DNA of 15,162 nt from Kiritimatiellia bacterium (GTDB lineage: Bacteria > Verrucomicrobiota > Kiritimatiellia > RFP12 > UBA1067), in contig JAEDMN010000054.1 of NCBI GenBank assembly GCA_016302985.1, positions 1 to 15,162 of the forward strand, read 5' to 3'. The position numbers and the translations under genes are program-made. This document shows positions 1-7,585 of this stretch, one piece after another (the stretch's first letter is position 1; the number at the start of each line of letters is the position of its first letter). A model generated the notes under the pieces. The model made no database searches. It worked only from the letters and a program-made list of their open reading frames with translations, and was not told the origin of the DNA.

Positions 1-1287
1 CTACCGCCCGATCTTCTCGACGATGGCCGCGTGCGTCGCCTGCAGGTCCTTCAGCCGGGCGTCGAGCGAAAGCAGGTCCATGCCCTTGGACGGGGCTTCC
101 AGCGGAGTCTGGGAACGGAGCATGTCGAGTTCAAGCACGCCCGCGTCGAAGGCCTTCGCGATGCACCTGCGCGAATCCTCGTCGGGCGTCCAGCCCTTGT
201 CGACCGCGGTCTTCCATGTCGCCAGGCTGTCCTGCCATTCGGCCTTCTGGGCGTGCACGAGAGCTTGACGGCAGGTTTCGAGCAGCTCGGCCCGCTCGTT
301 CAGCTTCGCGATCTCGTCCCGGGCGCGCGCCACCTCCTGCTCGAGTTCGCCCTGGCGCGTCTTGAGCGCGGCGGAGGCTTCGGTGACGGACTGCTTCTCC
401 TGGAGGTCCTTCTGGAGGAGCGAGAGCACGCTCTCCTTGTCCTTCAGCGACGTCTTCAGCTCGGCGACCTGCGCCTCGAGCTGCTCGCGGGCCTGCGTGG
501 CCGCCTCGAGGTCGCGGAGCCTCGTCTCGAGCGCGGCACGGGCCTTCCGGGACGCGTCGAGGGCCGCGTTCCTCTCGTCGAGTTCCCTGCGCGCCTTCGC
601 CAGCGCGTCCGCGGCGGCGATCTTCTCCTTCGTGAGCGCGTCGCATGCCTTCTGCGCGCCCTCGAGTTCCGCGCGCCGGTCCTCAAGCGCCTTCCGCACC
701 TGGGCGAGCTGTCCTTCGGCCGCGGTCTTCGCCTCGGCCAGTGCCGCGCGGGCCTTCTCGGACGCGTCGGCTTCGGCGGCCTTCGCCTCGAGGTCCTTCA
801 CCGCCTGCGCGTGCTTCGCCTTCGCGTCCAGCAGGGCCTTCTGGATGCCCTTCGCCTGCTTGACGGACGCCTCGGAGACCTTCTTCTCGATGGAGAGCTC
901 GGACTTCAGGCGGGCGGCTTCGTCGGCCTGGGCCTTCGTCTCCTTGCGGGCCTGCCGGAGCTGCCTGGACAGGTCCGCGGACTTCGCCTCGGCCGCGTCC
1001 TTCGCCTGCTCCGCGGCCGCAAGCTGCGCGGCCACCGCTTCGGCCTGCGCGGTCTTCCGCTGCGCGGCCTGGAGTTCGCCCTGCACGCGGAGCAGGTCGG
1101 TCTGCAGCGTGGTGTTCTCGCGCGTCTTCCGCAGGACCTCGAGCTGGAGCTTCATGATCTCGATCTGGGCCTGCGTCACGGGGACGGGCGCGGCCGTCGC
1201 GGCCGCGGCGGGGGCCGGATCGGCCCCGAGGACACCAACCGCGCAGAACGCCGCCAGGGCGGACACCACCAAGCTGTTACGCTTCAT
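1..1287 (-). CDS. Secreted alanine-rich coiled-coil protein of unknown function
   Basis: The product has 428 residues. It opens with a signal peptide (MKRN, then a hydrophobic stretch, cleavage probably near VLGA-DP), followed by an Ala/Pro/Thr-rich linker to about residue 38. Residues about 40-335 are an almost unbroken run of Ala, Glu, Lys, Gln, Leu and Arg in heptad-like spacing, typical of a long coiled coil. The last roughly 90 residues look globular, with Cys and Trp residues absent from most of the rod. The TAG stop is at positions 1-3, so the gene is complete. I chose the ATG at 1287 because it puts the signal peptide at the N terminus; an in-frame ATG at 1305 adds six residues and cannot be excluded. 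I do not recognise the family. A periplasmic or envelope structural role is an inference. It probably has its own promoter and is not the sixth gene of the esterase operon. Confidence 0.82.
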   Translation of the reverse strand: MKRNSLVVSALAAFCAVGVLGADPAPAAAATAAPVPVTQAQIEIMKLQLEVLRKTRENTTLQTDLLRVQGELQAAQRKTAQAEAVAAQLAAAEQAKDAAEAKSADLSRQLRQARKETKAQADEAARLKSELSIEKKVSEASVKQAKGIQKALLDAKAKHAQAVKDLEAKAAEADASEKARAALAEAKTAAEGQLAQVRKALEDRRAELEGAQKACDALTKEKIAAADALAKARRELDERNAALDASRKARAALETRLRDLEAATQAREQLEAQVAELKTSLKDKESVLSLLQKDLQEKQSVTEASAALKTRQGELEQEVARARDEIAKLNERAELLETCRQALVHAQKAEWQDSLATWKTAVDKGWTPDEDSRRCIAKAFDAGVLELDMLRSQTPLEAPSKGMDLLSLDARLKDLQATHAAIVEKIGR

Positions 1288-1324
1288 CTGAAAACCTGTT
1301 CTCATTTGGAAAATACGTGGGCAT

Positions 1325-1367
1325 GAGGAGAAACCCCGCTATTCTATCACAGGCGGGACTTCTCCTC
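1325..1367 (-). repeat. 15-bp-arm inverted repeat, probable RNA hairpin
   Basis: The arms at 1325-1339 and 1353-1367 are inverted copies with 13 of 15 exact matches around a 13-base loop. On the minus strand both mismatches become G-U wobbles, so the RNA of that strand can form a continuous 15-bp stem; on the plus strand they are A-C mismatches. This asymmetry suggests selection on minus-strand RNA. The repeat begins 34 bases after the stop codon of the upstream SGNH gene, so it could protect or end the operon transcript. No U-tract follows directly (the nearest is TATTTT about nine bases on), so a standard intrinsic terminator is not obvious. The alternative is a DNA operator, because a -10-like box sits in the loop. 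Confidence 0.65.
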
Positions 1368-1369
1368 AA
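1341..1369 (-). promoter_or_regulatory. Candidate sigma70-type promoter for the coiled-coil gene
   Basis: Read on the minus strand there is a TTGAGG -35 box (1369-1364), a 17-base spacer and a TAGAAT -10 box (1346-1341). A TG one base upstream of the -10 makes it an extended -10. The start of transcription would be near 1334, giving a leader of about 47 bases before the ATG at 1287. A 15-codon open frame starts at 1324 in this leader and overlaps the gene start, but it has no ribosome binding site. The promoter lies inside the inverted repeat at 1325-1367, so either the repeat regulates it or one of the two calls is coincidental. Confidence 0.5.
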
Positions 1370-1401
1370 GGAACCTCCGCCCCGGAACGCCGGACGCGCG
1401 G

Positions 1402-2619
1402 TCACTCGGTGACAAGAAGCCCGGTCAGGTGGCAGCCGTAGCCCTTGCTGGCGGGATTCCGCTCGGCAAGGGTCTCGACCTCCACGACGTGCCGGCCGGG
1501 CCGGTCGCGGCAGAGGAAGAGCGACGGCGTGTACCACCACCACTGGTCGCGGAAGCAGTCGAGGCCCTTCACGACCTCCTGTCCATCGATCTTCACGGAC
1601 ATCTTTCCCCAGTTGTAGGGCTGGTTGCCGAGGCGGTAGAGGATCGCGATGGTCGGGCCCTCGACCTCGAAGACGAGCCGTCCGGCCGCGTTCGTGCACG
1701 CGAGCCCGGCCCCCCAGCAGTTGTCCCGGAGCGGGAAGAATCCCCTGTTCTCGACGATCTTCGCGTCCTGGATCTGGCAGAAGCGCCCCTTGTCGTAGCG
1801 CGTGCCGAAGAGCGGGGCCGGCAGCGCGGGAACGACGCCGGGCGCGCGGTTCGCGGCCTTGAACGCGTCGTACCGGCCCCGCAGGGTCCAGTTCAGCAGC
1901 GCCGCCGCGTAGGCGTGGCCGTCGTCGTTCGGGTGCACGTTGTCCGGCGAGATGTCGGACCACTTCACCGCGCCCCCCTGCACGTAGGGGAAATAGAGCG
2001 CGTCGCGGTAGCTCACGTACGGCACGCCGTAGTGCCGGGCGACCTTCGCCTGCCACTCCTGCGAATTCCCGCCGCCCTTGCTCACCATGCCGAGCTGGAC
2101 CACGGCGATGCCGCGCGGGTCCTTCAGCAGCTGGCGAATGACGCCCTCGTAGGACTCCGCACGCTCCTGCCCGGGCGCGTCGTTGACCGCGAACTCGACC
2201 GCCACGACGTCGGGATTCCTCGCCAGCACGTCGCGGCCGAGGCGGAACGCCCCGATGTCGGACCCCGTCGCTCCGATGCCGGCGTTGACGAAGTCGATCC
2301 GGCACTTCGGGAACGCCCGACGCCAGCCGGCGGCGAACTTCCGTCCCCACTGGTTCTCCGTCTTCGACGCCCCCGCGCCCTGCGTGATCGAACCGCCGAT
2401 CACCGCGATGCGGACCGGCTCGCCCCGGTCGAGCCGCGCCCAGACCCGCTCGAAGCGCGTCCAGTCGCCGCCGACCAGCTGGGCCCGCGGGCCCGTCGTC
2501 TCAAGGGACGGCACCGCCGCCCCGCTCGCGAACTTCGCCGGCAGCTCGCCCACCCACGGATCGGCCGCGCATGCGGCCAGGGAGAGTCCCAGCGCAACGC
2601 CCAGCAGCATCTGCTTCAT
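1402..2619 (-). CDS. SGNH/GDSL-family hydrolase, probable lipoprotein esterase
   Basis: The product has 405 residues. A lipoprotein signal ends in LAAC with Cys17, so it is probably lipid-anchored. The SGNH blocks are clear: block I IGGSITQGAG with nucleophile Ser77, block II around NAGIGATGSD (Gly), block III VEFAVND with Asn146, and block V DNVHPND with Asp226 and His229. Residues about 255-405 look like an added beta-sandwich with many aromatic residues, which could bind carbohydrate. Such enzymes usually remove acetyl or other acyl groups from sugars. It is the last gene of the five-gene minus-strand operon, 28 bases after the sialate-esterase gene, with a strong GAGGAGG ribosome site about six bases before the ATG. 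Pairing with a second esterase and two rhamnosidase-like enzymes suggests de-acetylation of a rhamnose-containing glycan; the exact substrate is not readable. Confidence 0.9.
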   Translation of the reverse strand: MKQMLLGVALGLSLAACAADPWVGELPAKFASGAAVPSLETTGPRAQLVGGDWTRFERVWARLDRGEPVRIAVIGGSITQGAGASKTENQWGRKFAAGWRRAFPKCRIDFVNAGIGATGSDIGAFRLGRDVLARNPDVVAVEFAVNDAPGQERAESYEGVIRQLLKDPRGIAVVQLGMVSKGGGNSQEWQAKVARHYGVPYVSYRDALYFPYVQGGAVKWSDISPDNVHPNDDGHAYAAALLNWTLRGRYDAFKAANRAPGVVPALPAPLFGTRYDKGRFCQIQDAKIVENRGFFPLRDNCWGAGLACTNAAGRLVFEVEGPTIAILYRLGNQPYNWGKMSVKIDGQEVVKGLDCFRDQWWWYTPSLFLCRDRPGRHVVEVETLAERNPASKGYGCHLTGLLVTE

Positions 2620-2647
2620 GATCGTCCTCCTCGGAGCCGTGTCGCGT

Positions 2648-4162
2648 TCATTCGCCGATGTGGAACGCGCCGAGCGGCAGGTTGACCTCGTTGTAGAGGG
2701 AGCCCCGCCAGGGATGCGAGAACAGGTAGCGCAGCTTCTTCGGCTCCTTCACGCCGTCCGCGACGACGACGAGGTCCCGTCCCTCGATCTGGCCGCGGGA
2801 CTCGCCGCGCTCCGGCTTCCACATGCGGAGGTTCGCGATCTTCGCGGGCACGAACTGGCCGTCCGGGCCGGCGATCTCGAAGCCGTTCGCCGTCGACCAG
2901 TCGCCGTTGTAGAGGTACCAGCTGTCGACGTCGTTGAAGGACAGGACGAACTTGTCGCCGTCGACCTTCCAGGACTTCAGCGTCGGCGAGTCGGCCTTGA
3001 GATCCGCGAATCCGTAGTCGCGCTTGAGCGCGAGCAGCGCGAGGCGCTCGCCCACGGTCTGCTTGTCGTTCGGGTGGATGTCGCGCAGGTTGCCGACGTC
3101 GTTGATGACGGCCATGCCCGCGTTCTTCTCCTTCGCGGCGAAGATCGCCTGCCCTTCCTGGATCGCCGCGATCCGGTCGTAGCCCCACGGCGCGAGCTGC
3201 ACGAAGTAGAGCTTCAGGCCCGGGTTCGCGAACTCCTTCGCCCAGCCGTTGTAGAGCGCCTGCATCTTGTCCGCGTAGCCGTGGCCCTCGGCCGCGTTCG
3301 AGCAGCCCTGGTACCAGATGAAGCCGCGGATCGCGAACGGCGTCCAGGGCTCGACCATCTCGTTCCAGAGGACGCGCGGCTGGTCCTGGATGCGGTAGTT
3401 GGCCTTGCCGGCCTTCTTCGCCGCGTCGTAGGCCGCGGGATCGAGCAGATTCTGGGTCGCCAGGCCGGCGCAGGACGGGACGGACGCGAGGCCGCTCGCG
3501 GGCGTCCAGGGCTCGGCGCGCGTGCCGCCCCAGTACGTGCCGACGATGCCGACCGGGATGCCGAGCGCGTTGTGGACCTCGAGCGCGAAGTAGACGCCCA
3601 TCGCGGAGAAGCTGCCGCCGTTCATCAGGTTCTGCGGCAGGAACTTCTTCCACTCGACCGGCTTCGGCGCGGTCTTCTTCGGATGCACGCTCGTGCGGTA
3701 GTTGCTCTGGTGGCAGTAGCGGATCAGCGGCTTGCGCGTCATCTGCGCGCGCATCGCGCCCTTCCCGTCCCGGAAGTGGGGGTCGCCGCCGCAGAGCGGC
3801 AGCTCGGTATTGGACTGCCCCGCGCAGAACCAGACTTCGCCGACGAGGACGTCGTTGACCGTCTGGGCGCCGTCCTTGCCCGCGGCGACGAGCGTGGCGG
3901 GGTCGCAGCAGGCGGACATCGCGCCGAGGTCGACGCGCCACTTCCCGTCGGCGCCGGCCGTCGTCTCGGCAACGCGCTTCATCGTCGGGCCGTTGAAGGT
4001 CACGGTGACCTTCTCGCCCGCGTCCGCCGTGCCCCACACCGGCACCGCGCGGTCGCGCTGCAGCACCATGCCGTCCGCGAACGGCACCGCCATCCGGACC
4101 TTCGCCTCGGCCGCGAACGCCGCCACCGCGGCGCAGGCCAGAACCATCGAATACTTCGTCAT
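2648..4162 (-). CDS. Sialate O-acetylesterase-family protein (SASA)
   Basis: The product has 504 residues. It has a signal peptide to about residue 20 and then the family N terminus (FADGMVLQRD, PVWGTADAGE) that forms a small beta domain. The catalytic core carries GQSN with nucleophile Ser117, GTYWGGT at about 208-214, WYQG at 283-286 and DIHP at 361-364 with the likely catalytic His363. The family removes acetyl groups from sugars; many members named sialate esterases act on plant glycans such as acetylated xylan or pectin. Where the family usually shows WYQGESN, this protein has WYQGCSN (Cys287). It starts 12 bases after the stop of the GH78 gene, and its AAAGGA ribosome site overlaps that stop. 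I infer a role in exposing an acetylated polysaccharide to the glycosidases of the same operon, probably in the periplasm or outside the cell. Confidence 0.92.
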   Translation of the reverse strand: MTKYSMVLACAAVAAFAAEAKVRMAVPFADGMVLQRDRAVPVWGTADAGEKVTVTFNGPTMKRVAETTAGADGKWRVDLGAMSACCDPATLVAAGKDGAQTVNDVLVGEVWFCAGQSNTELPLCGGDPHFRDGKGAMRAQMTRKPLIRYCHQSNYRTSVHPKKTAPKPVEWKKFLPQNLMNGGSFSAMGVYFALEVHNALGIPVGIVGTYWGGTRAEPWTPASGLASVPSCAGLATQNLLDPAAYDAAKKAGKANYRIQDQPRVLWNEMVEPWTPFAIRGFIWYQGCSNAAEGHGYADKMQALYNGWAKEFANPGLKLYFVQLAPWGYDRIAAIQEGQAIFAAKEKNAGMAVINDVGNLRDIHPNDKQTVGERLALLALKRDYGFADLKADSPTLKSWKVDGDKFVLSFNDVDSWYLYNGDWSTANGFEIAGPDGQFVPAKIANLRMWKPERGESRGQIEGRDLVVVADGVKEPKKLRYLFSHPWRGSLYNEVNLPLGAFHIGE

Positions 4163-4174
4163 GGAATGTTTCCT

Positions 4175-6643
4175 TTACTCGTTTGACAGATCAAATGGAT
4201 TGTCGCCGGGAACGAGGGGATACTCCCGCCCCTTCCAGACGAAGACGCCGGAAAGCCCGTCCGGCAGCACGACGGCGCCCCGGACGCCGCCATCGGAGGA
4301 GAACTTCAGGTTCTGCAGCACCTGGCCGCGCGGCGTCGGCGTCGTGCTCCGGTACCAGGCGAGTCCGCCGGGCTGCGGCGCCACGCGCACCTTCGCGAAG
4401 CCCACGCCGTCTGGCTGCACGCCCGCGACGCCCGTCTGCAGGTGGTAGAGCGGATGCGCGCCCCAGGCGTGGCAGTCGCTGCGGGCGCGCACGCCCGGCG
4501 CCTCGAGCGGGGTCTTCAGTCCGGTCTTCACGTAGTCGCGCCAGAGGTCGAGGCGCTTCAGGAAGAGGTCCGCGCGGCCGAACTTCAGGTAGGTGTCGAA
4601 GAGGTAGTGCGAGAAGTAGACGGTCGTGCGGGCGAGGGACTTCTCCTTCAGCAGCCCCTCGAACGCGCGCTGCGCACGGGCGGGGTCCAGCGTGTCCGTC
4701 AGCAGCGCGAGGCACTGCGCGTGCTCGCTGAAGACGTCCTTCTTCGCCGTGTCGGCGACCAGACCGCGTGACTCGTCCCAGAAGGCCGCGACGCAGGCCG
4801 CGGAGACGCGCCGCGCCTTCACGGCCCAGTGCGCGGCGAGGTTCGTCTCGCCGAACGCAAGCTCGACGAACGCGGCGGACTCGAGGGCGTAGACGTAGAG
4901 GAGGTTGTTCACCGCGGAAAGGCCGCGGCGCCCGTCCGGCGCGTTGCCCCAGGTGTCCCATTCGGGCACCCAGTCCTGGAAACTCCAGCCGGGGAGGTCC
5001 TCCACGAGCCCCTGCGCGTTCTCGTAGTACGCGAGCGCGGAGAGCGTGTGGCGCATGCCCGCGAGACGCGCGCGCAGGAAGCGGTCCGTCCCGTGCCACC
5101 GCGCGTAGTCGCGCAGCATCGCCACCCAGCACATCGAGTAGGTGGAGGAGTCCTGCGTGTAGAAGGACGGGAAGTTCATCGGGATCATGCCGTCCGCGCG
5201 CCGGCCCGCGTCGAAGAGGCCGATGCCGAAGCGCGTCAGCCGGACGTCCGAACTGATCGCGTTCATGATCAGCATCTGCACGCGGGTGTCCCCGGGATAC
5301 ATCTGCTGCTCGAAGAAGGGACAGTCCATGTACATCTCGTGCATGCAGTTCTGGAGTCCGCGCACGCAGATCGCCTGCACGTCCTTCAGCGTCGGGTCGT
5401 CGCACGCGAAGGACGCCTCGGGCTCCATCGGGTAGCGCGTCTCGACGGCCGCGAGACGCGTCAGCGTGAGCGGCGCGTCGCCCGTCTTCACCTCGAGCTC
5501 GCACCAGCGCCCGCACCGCCACCACGGGCTGGTGAACACGGCCTTCGCCCGGCCGTCCGGCAGGAAGGTGTCGCGCATCGCGTGCAGGCAGCGCTTACCG
5601 TCGAAGGCTCCGCGATCGGCGCGGCGGCCCGCCCCGTCGTAGAGGCTTTCGGCCCAGCCCCAGCGGATCCGCGCCCCGGCGCCGCCGGACGTCTCCAGCT
5701 CGGGATATGCGCAGAAGTAGTTGCCCAGGTCCCAGACGAGCCGCAGCTCCGTGTGCGCGGGAACCGTCACGGCGGTCCCCTTCGCGCGGAGCGCCTCGAA
5801 GGCGGCCACGGACGGATGCGCCGCGTCGGACGCCGCATAGAAGACGTCCGGCCCCGGCGCGAAGCGGTTCTGCGCCGCCTTGAACGCGCCCGGCGCACGG
5901 GGGACGTAGAACGGATCGGGGCGTTCGGTCGGGTAGAGCGGCCAGCGGCCAGAGGGCGGACGACCGCCGTACTCGTTGTCCACGACCGGGCCGGCGACCA
6001 CGGAGACGGGGCGGAACGCGGACGCCCCGGGGACGTCGTCGAGAAAGCCCGTCCCCTTCGCCTCGCTCTGCTCGCCCGTCGAGAATGCCTCGCTGTCGCC
6101 CTTGCCCGTCATGCGCGTGCCCTTCAGCTCGGCGGCGGTCCAGGACGCCCGTCCCGTCGTCAGCACGGCGTCGTACGCGCCCTCGGCCTTGAGCAGGAAC
6201 GCGAGCTGTCCGCGGCTGCGGTTGCAGCTCGGCCCATGCGCGCCGAGCATGTAGACGACGCATGCGAGTTCGTGCTCGCCCGGCTCGAGTCCGTCCACGC
6301 GGTAGCTCTCGTAGTACCACTTCCCGGGGAAGCCGTGGTGCGGGCCGCGCGCGACGGGCCGGCCGTCCAGCAGCAGCACGAAGCGCTCGTCCGCGGAGAC
6401 GTCGAAGGCGAGCGGGCCCGGCTGCGCCGTGAACGTGCGGCGGAAGCGGACGAACGGCGTGTAGGAACCGTGCGCCCCGGCCACGCCCGGCAGCGTCACC
6501 CAAGCCGCCTCGTCGGCGGCCTGGACCCTGCGCATCGTGGTGTTGCCGCGGTCGAAGCGCTCCGGACGGAACACCTGCGTCACCTCGAAGGCGGACGCCG
6601 CGCACGCGCCGAACAGCGCGGACAGGAGGCAGAGTCTCTTCAT
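4175..6643 (-). CDS. GH78-type alpha-L-rhamnosidase-like glycoside hydrolase
   Basis: The product has 822 residues with a signal peptide (MKRLCLLSALFGACAASA). N-terminal beta domains span roughly 20-400, including a lectin-like domain around 50-170. An (alpha/alpha)6 barrel follows at about 420-740, then a short C-terminal beta domain. The GH78 acid region is intact: D440, E445 and D452 (DCPFFEQQMYPGD) have the 0/+5/+12 spacing of known rhamnosidases, with E445 as likely general acid. WSFQDW at 553-558 and SDCHAW at 722-727 are also family features, and E714 is a candidate general base. I chose the ATG at 6643 because it begins the signal peptide; it overlaps the upstream stop as ATGA, implying translational coupling. 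The expected reaction is release of terminal alpha-L-rhamnose; a related 6-hairpin specificity is possible. Confidence 0.88.
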   Translation of the reverse strand: MKRLCLLSALFGACAASAFEVTQVFRPERFDRGNTTMRRVQAADEAAWVTLPGVAGAHGSYTPFVRFRRTFTAQPGPLAFDVSADERFVLLLDGRPVARGPHHGFPGKWYYESYRVDGLEPGEHELACVVYMLGAHGPSCNRSRGQLAFLLKAEGAYDAVLTTGRASWTAAELKGTRMTGKGDSEAFSTGEQSEAKGTGFLDDVPGASAFRPVSVVAGPVVDNEYGGRPPSGRWPLYPTERPDPFYVPRAPGAFKAAQNRFAPGPDVFYAASDAAHPSVAAFEALRAKGTAVTVPAHTELRLVWDLGNYFCAYPELETSGGAGARIRWGWAESLYDGAGRRADRGAFDGKRCLHAMRDTFLPDGRAKAVFTSPWWRCGRWCELEVKTGDAPLTLTRLAAVETRYPMEPEASFACDDPTLKDVQAICVRGLQNCMHEMYMDCPFFEQQMYPGDTRVQMLIMNAISSDVRLTRFGIGLFDAGRRADGMIPMNFPSFYTQDSSTYSMCWVAMLRDYARWHGTDRFLRARLAGMRHTLSALAYYENAQGLVEDLPGWSFQDWVPEWDTWGNAPDGRRGLSAVNNLLYVYALESAAFVELAFGETNLAAHWAVKARRVSAACVAAFWDESRGLVADTAKKDVFSEHAQCLALLTDTLDPARAQRAFEGLLKEKSLARTTVYFSHYLFDTYLKFGRADLFLKRLDLWRDYVKTGLKTPLEAPGVRARSDCHAWGAHPLYHLQTGVAGVQPDGVGFAKVRVAPQPGGLAWYRSTTPTPRGQVLQNLKFSSDGGVRGAVVLPDGLSGVFVWKGREYPLVPGDNPFDLSNE

Positions 6644-7578
6644 TGGAAATCCCAGTCGCGGGTGCAGACATACTGTTCGCGGACCTTCAGGTCCTGCAGC
6701 CAGCACTTCACGTAGTTGATCTGAAAGGGTCCGGATCCCGCGGTGCGGACGCCCTGGAACGCCACGTTGTCCCACAGCCAGTCCGTCGTCGGCCAGATGG
6801 CGACCTTCGGCCTCACCGCGGCGTAGAACGCGCGCGAGGCGCCGAACTGTCCGTGGTGGCTCATGAAGACGACGTCGTGCGGGAGCTTCGCGGGGATCTC
6901 GCGGACGAGCTTGTCGGACGCCTCCGCGCCCAGGTCTCCCGTCACGAGAATCGACTTGCCGCCCATCTTCGCCGAAAGGCAGATGGACGCGTTGTTGCAG
7001 GCGTTGCGGGTGATTGAAAGGTCGTAGTCGTTGAGGACCTCGAACGTCAGGCCGCCGAGGTCGTACACCTCGCCCTTCTTCAGCGGATGCGGCCAGTAGC
7101 GGTGCTGCTGCAGCTGGCCGCGGAAGTTCCGGCTCGGCGCATTGCAGTCCGGCTCGTGCTGCGCGAACCAGTCCTCGGGCGGGAATGCGTAGTGCAGGGA
7201 CTTGATGGTCGGCTTGAGCTCCGGATGGCGCGTCATGATGCCGTGGAGCGCACCCCAGTGGTCCGAATGGTTGTGCGTGATGAACCAGCGCTCGACCACG
7301 CCGCCGAGCTCCTTGAGGAGCCTCCCGAGCGCCTCGGCGTCCGCCACGTCGCCGCCGTCGACGACCGCGACGCGTCCCTCCGGCGAGACGAACACCGTGC
7401 CCAGCATCTGGCCGAAGCCGCGGTTCGAGAGGCAGTACATGCGGCCGCCGCCCGCGAAGAAGCCCTTCACCACCGAACGTTCGGGCGTGCGCCCGCCGTG
7501 CCGATAGGGCTCGTCGGCGCGAAGGACGGCCACGGCGGCGGCCAGCGCGAAGGCGGTGCGGAGAAGAAGCTTCTGCAT
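6640..7578 (-). CDS. Secreted metallo-beta-lactamase-fold hydrolase (ComEC-like branch)
   Basis: The product has 312 residues with a signal peptide (MQKLLLRTAFALAAAVAVLRA). Metal ligands are easy to place: THNHSDHWG gives His102, His104, Asp106 and His107, TGDLG gives Asp215, and MSHHGQ gives His241/His242. NNASICL just before the GDLG strand and the SHHG ending resemble the soluble domain of ComEC and its relatives, rather than true beta-lactamases or glyoxalase II. It has none of the membrane segments of ComEC, so it is not a DNA-uptake channel. Its gene starts seven bases after the upstream GH78-like gene, with GAGGT spanning that stop codon, and overlaps the next gene by four bases. A function in glycan breakdown (lactonase, phosphodiesterase or esterase) is only inferred from the operon; the substrate is unknown. 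Confidence 0.88.
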   Translation of the reverse strand: MQKLLLRTAFALAAAVAVLRADEPYRHGGRTPERSVVKGFFAGGGRMYCLSNRGFGQMLGTVFVSPEGRVAVVDGGDVADAEALGRLLKELGGVVERWFITHNHSDHWGALHGIMTRHPELKPTIKSLHYAFPPEDWFAQHEPDCNAPSRNFRGQLQQHRYWPHPLKKGEVYDLGGLTFEVLNDYDLSITRNACNNASICLSAKMGGKSILVTGDLGAEASDKLVREIPAKLPHDVVFMSHHGQFGASRAFYAAVRPKVAIWPTTDWLWDNVAFQGVRTAGSGPFQINYVKCWLQDLKVREQYVCTRDWDFQ

Positions 7579-7585
7579 GGGGACC

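Noticed and set aside
31..1326. Open frame of 431 codons on the plus strand opposite the coiled-coil gene
   Set aside because: It is rich in Arg, Leu and Gly with no domain. Antisense frames stay open here because of high third-position GC and repetitive Ala/Glu/Lys codons.
2183..4186. Open frame of 667 codons on the plus strand opposite the SGNH and SASA genes
   Set aside because: It spans two well-supported genes and their intergenic gap, and its composition (Arg, Val, Ala, Asp, His) is that of a GC-driven shadow.
4829..6715. Open frame of 628 codons opposite the GH78 gene
   Set aside because: The opposite strand carries catalytic motifs and a signal peptide; this frame has neither motif nor ribosome site.
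6644..6775. Upstream in-frame ATG at 6775 as start of the GH78 gene
   Set aside because: It would overlap the MBL gene by 136 bases and hide the signal peptide; the ATGA overlap at 6640-6643 is the usual coupled arrangement.
6640..7578. MBL protein as an antibiotic-resistance beta-lactamase
   Set aside because: The NNAS...TGDLG...SHHG pattern is ComEC-like, and the operon context is glycan degradation.
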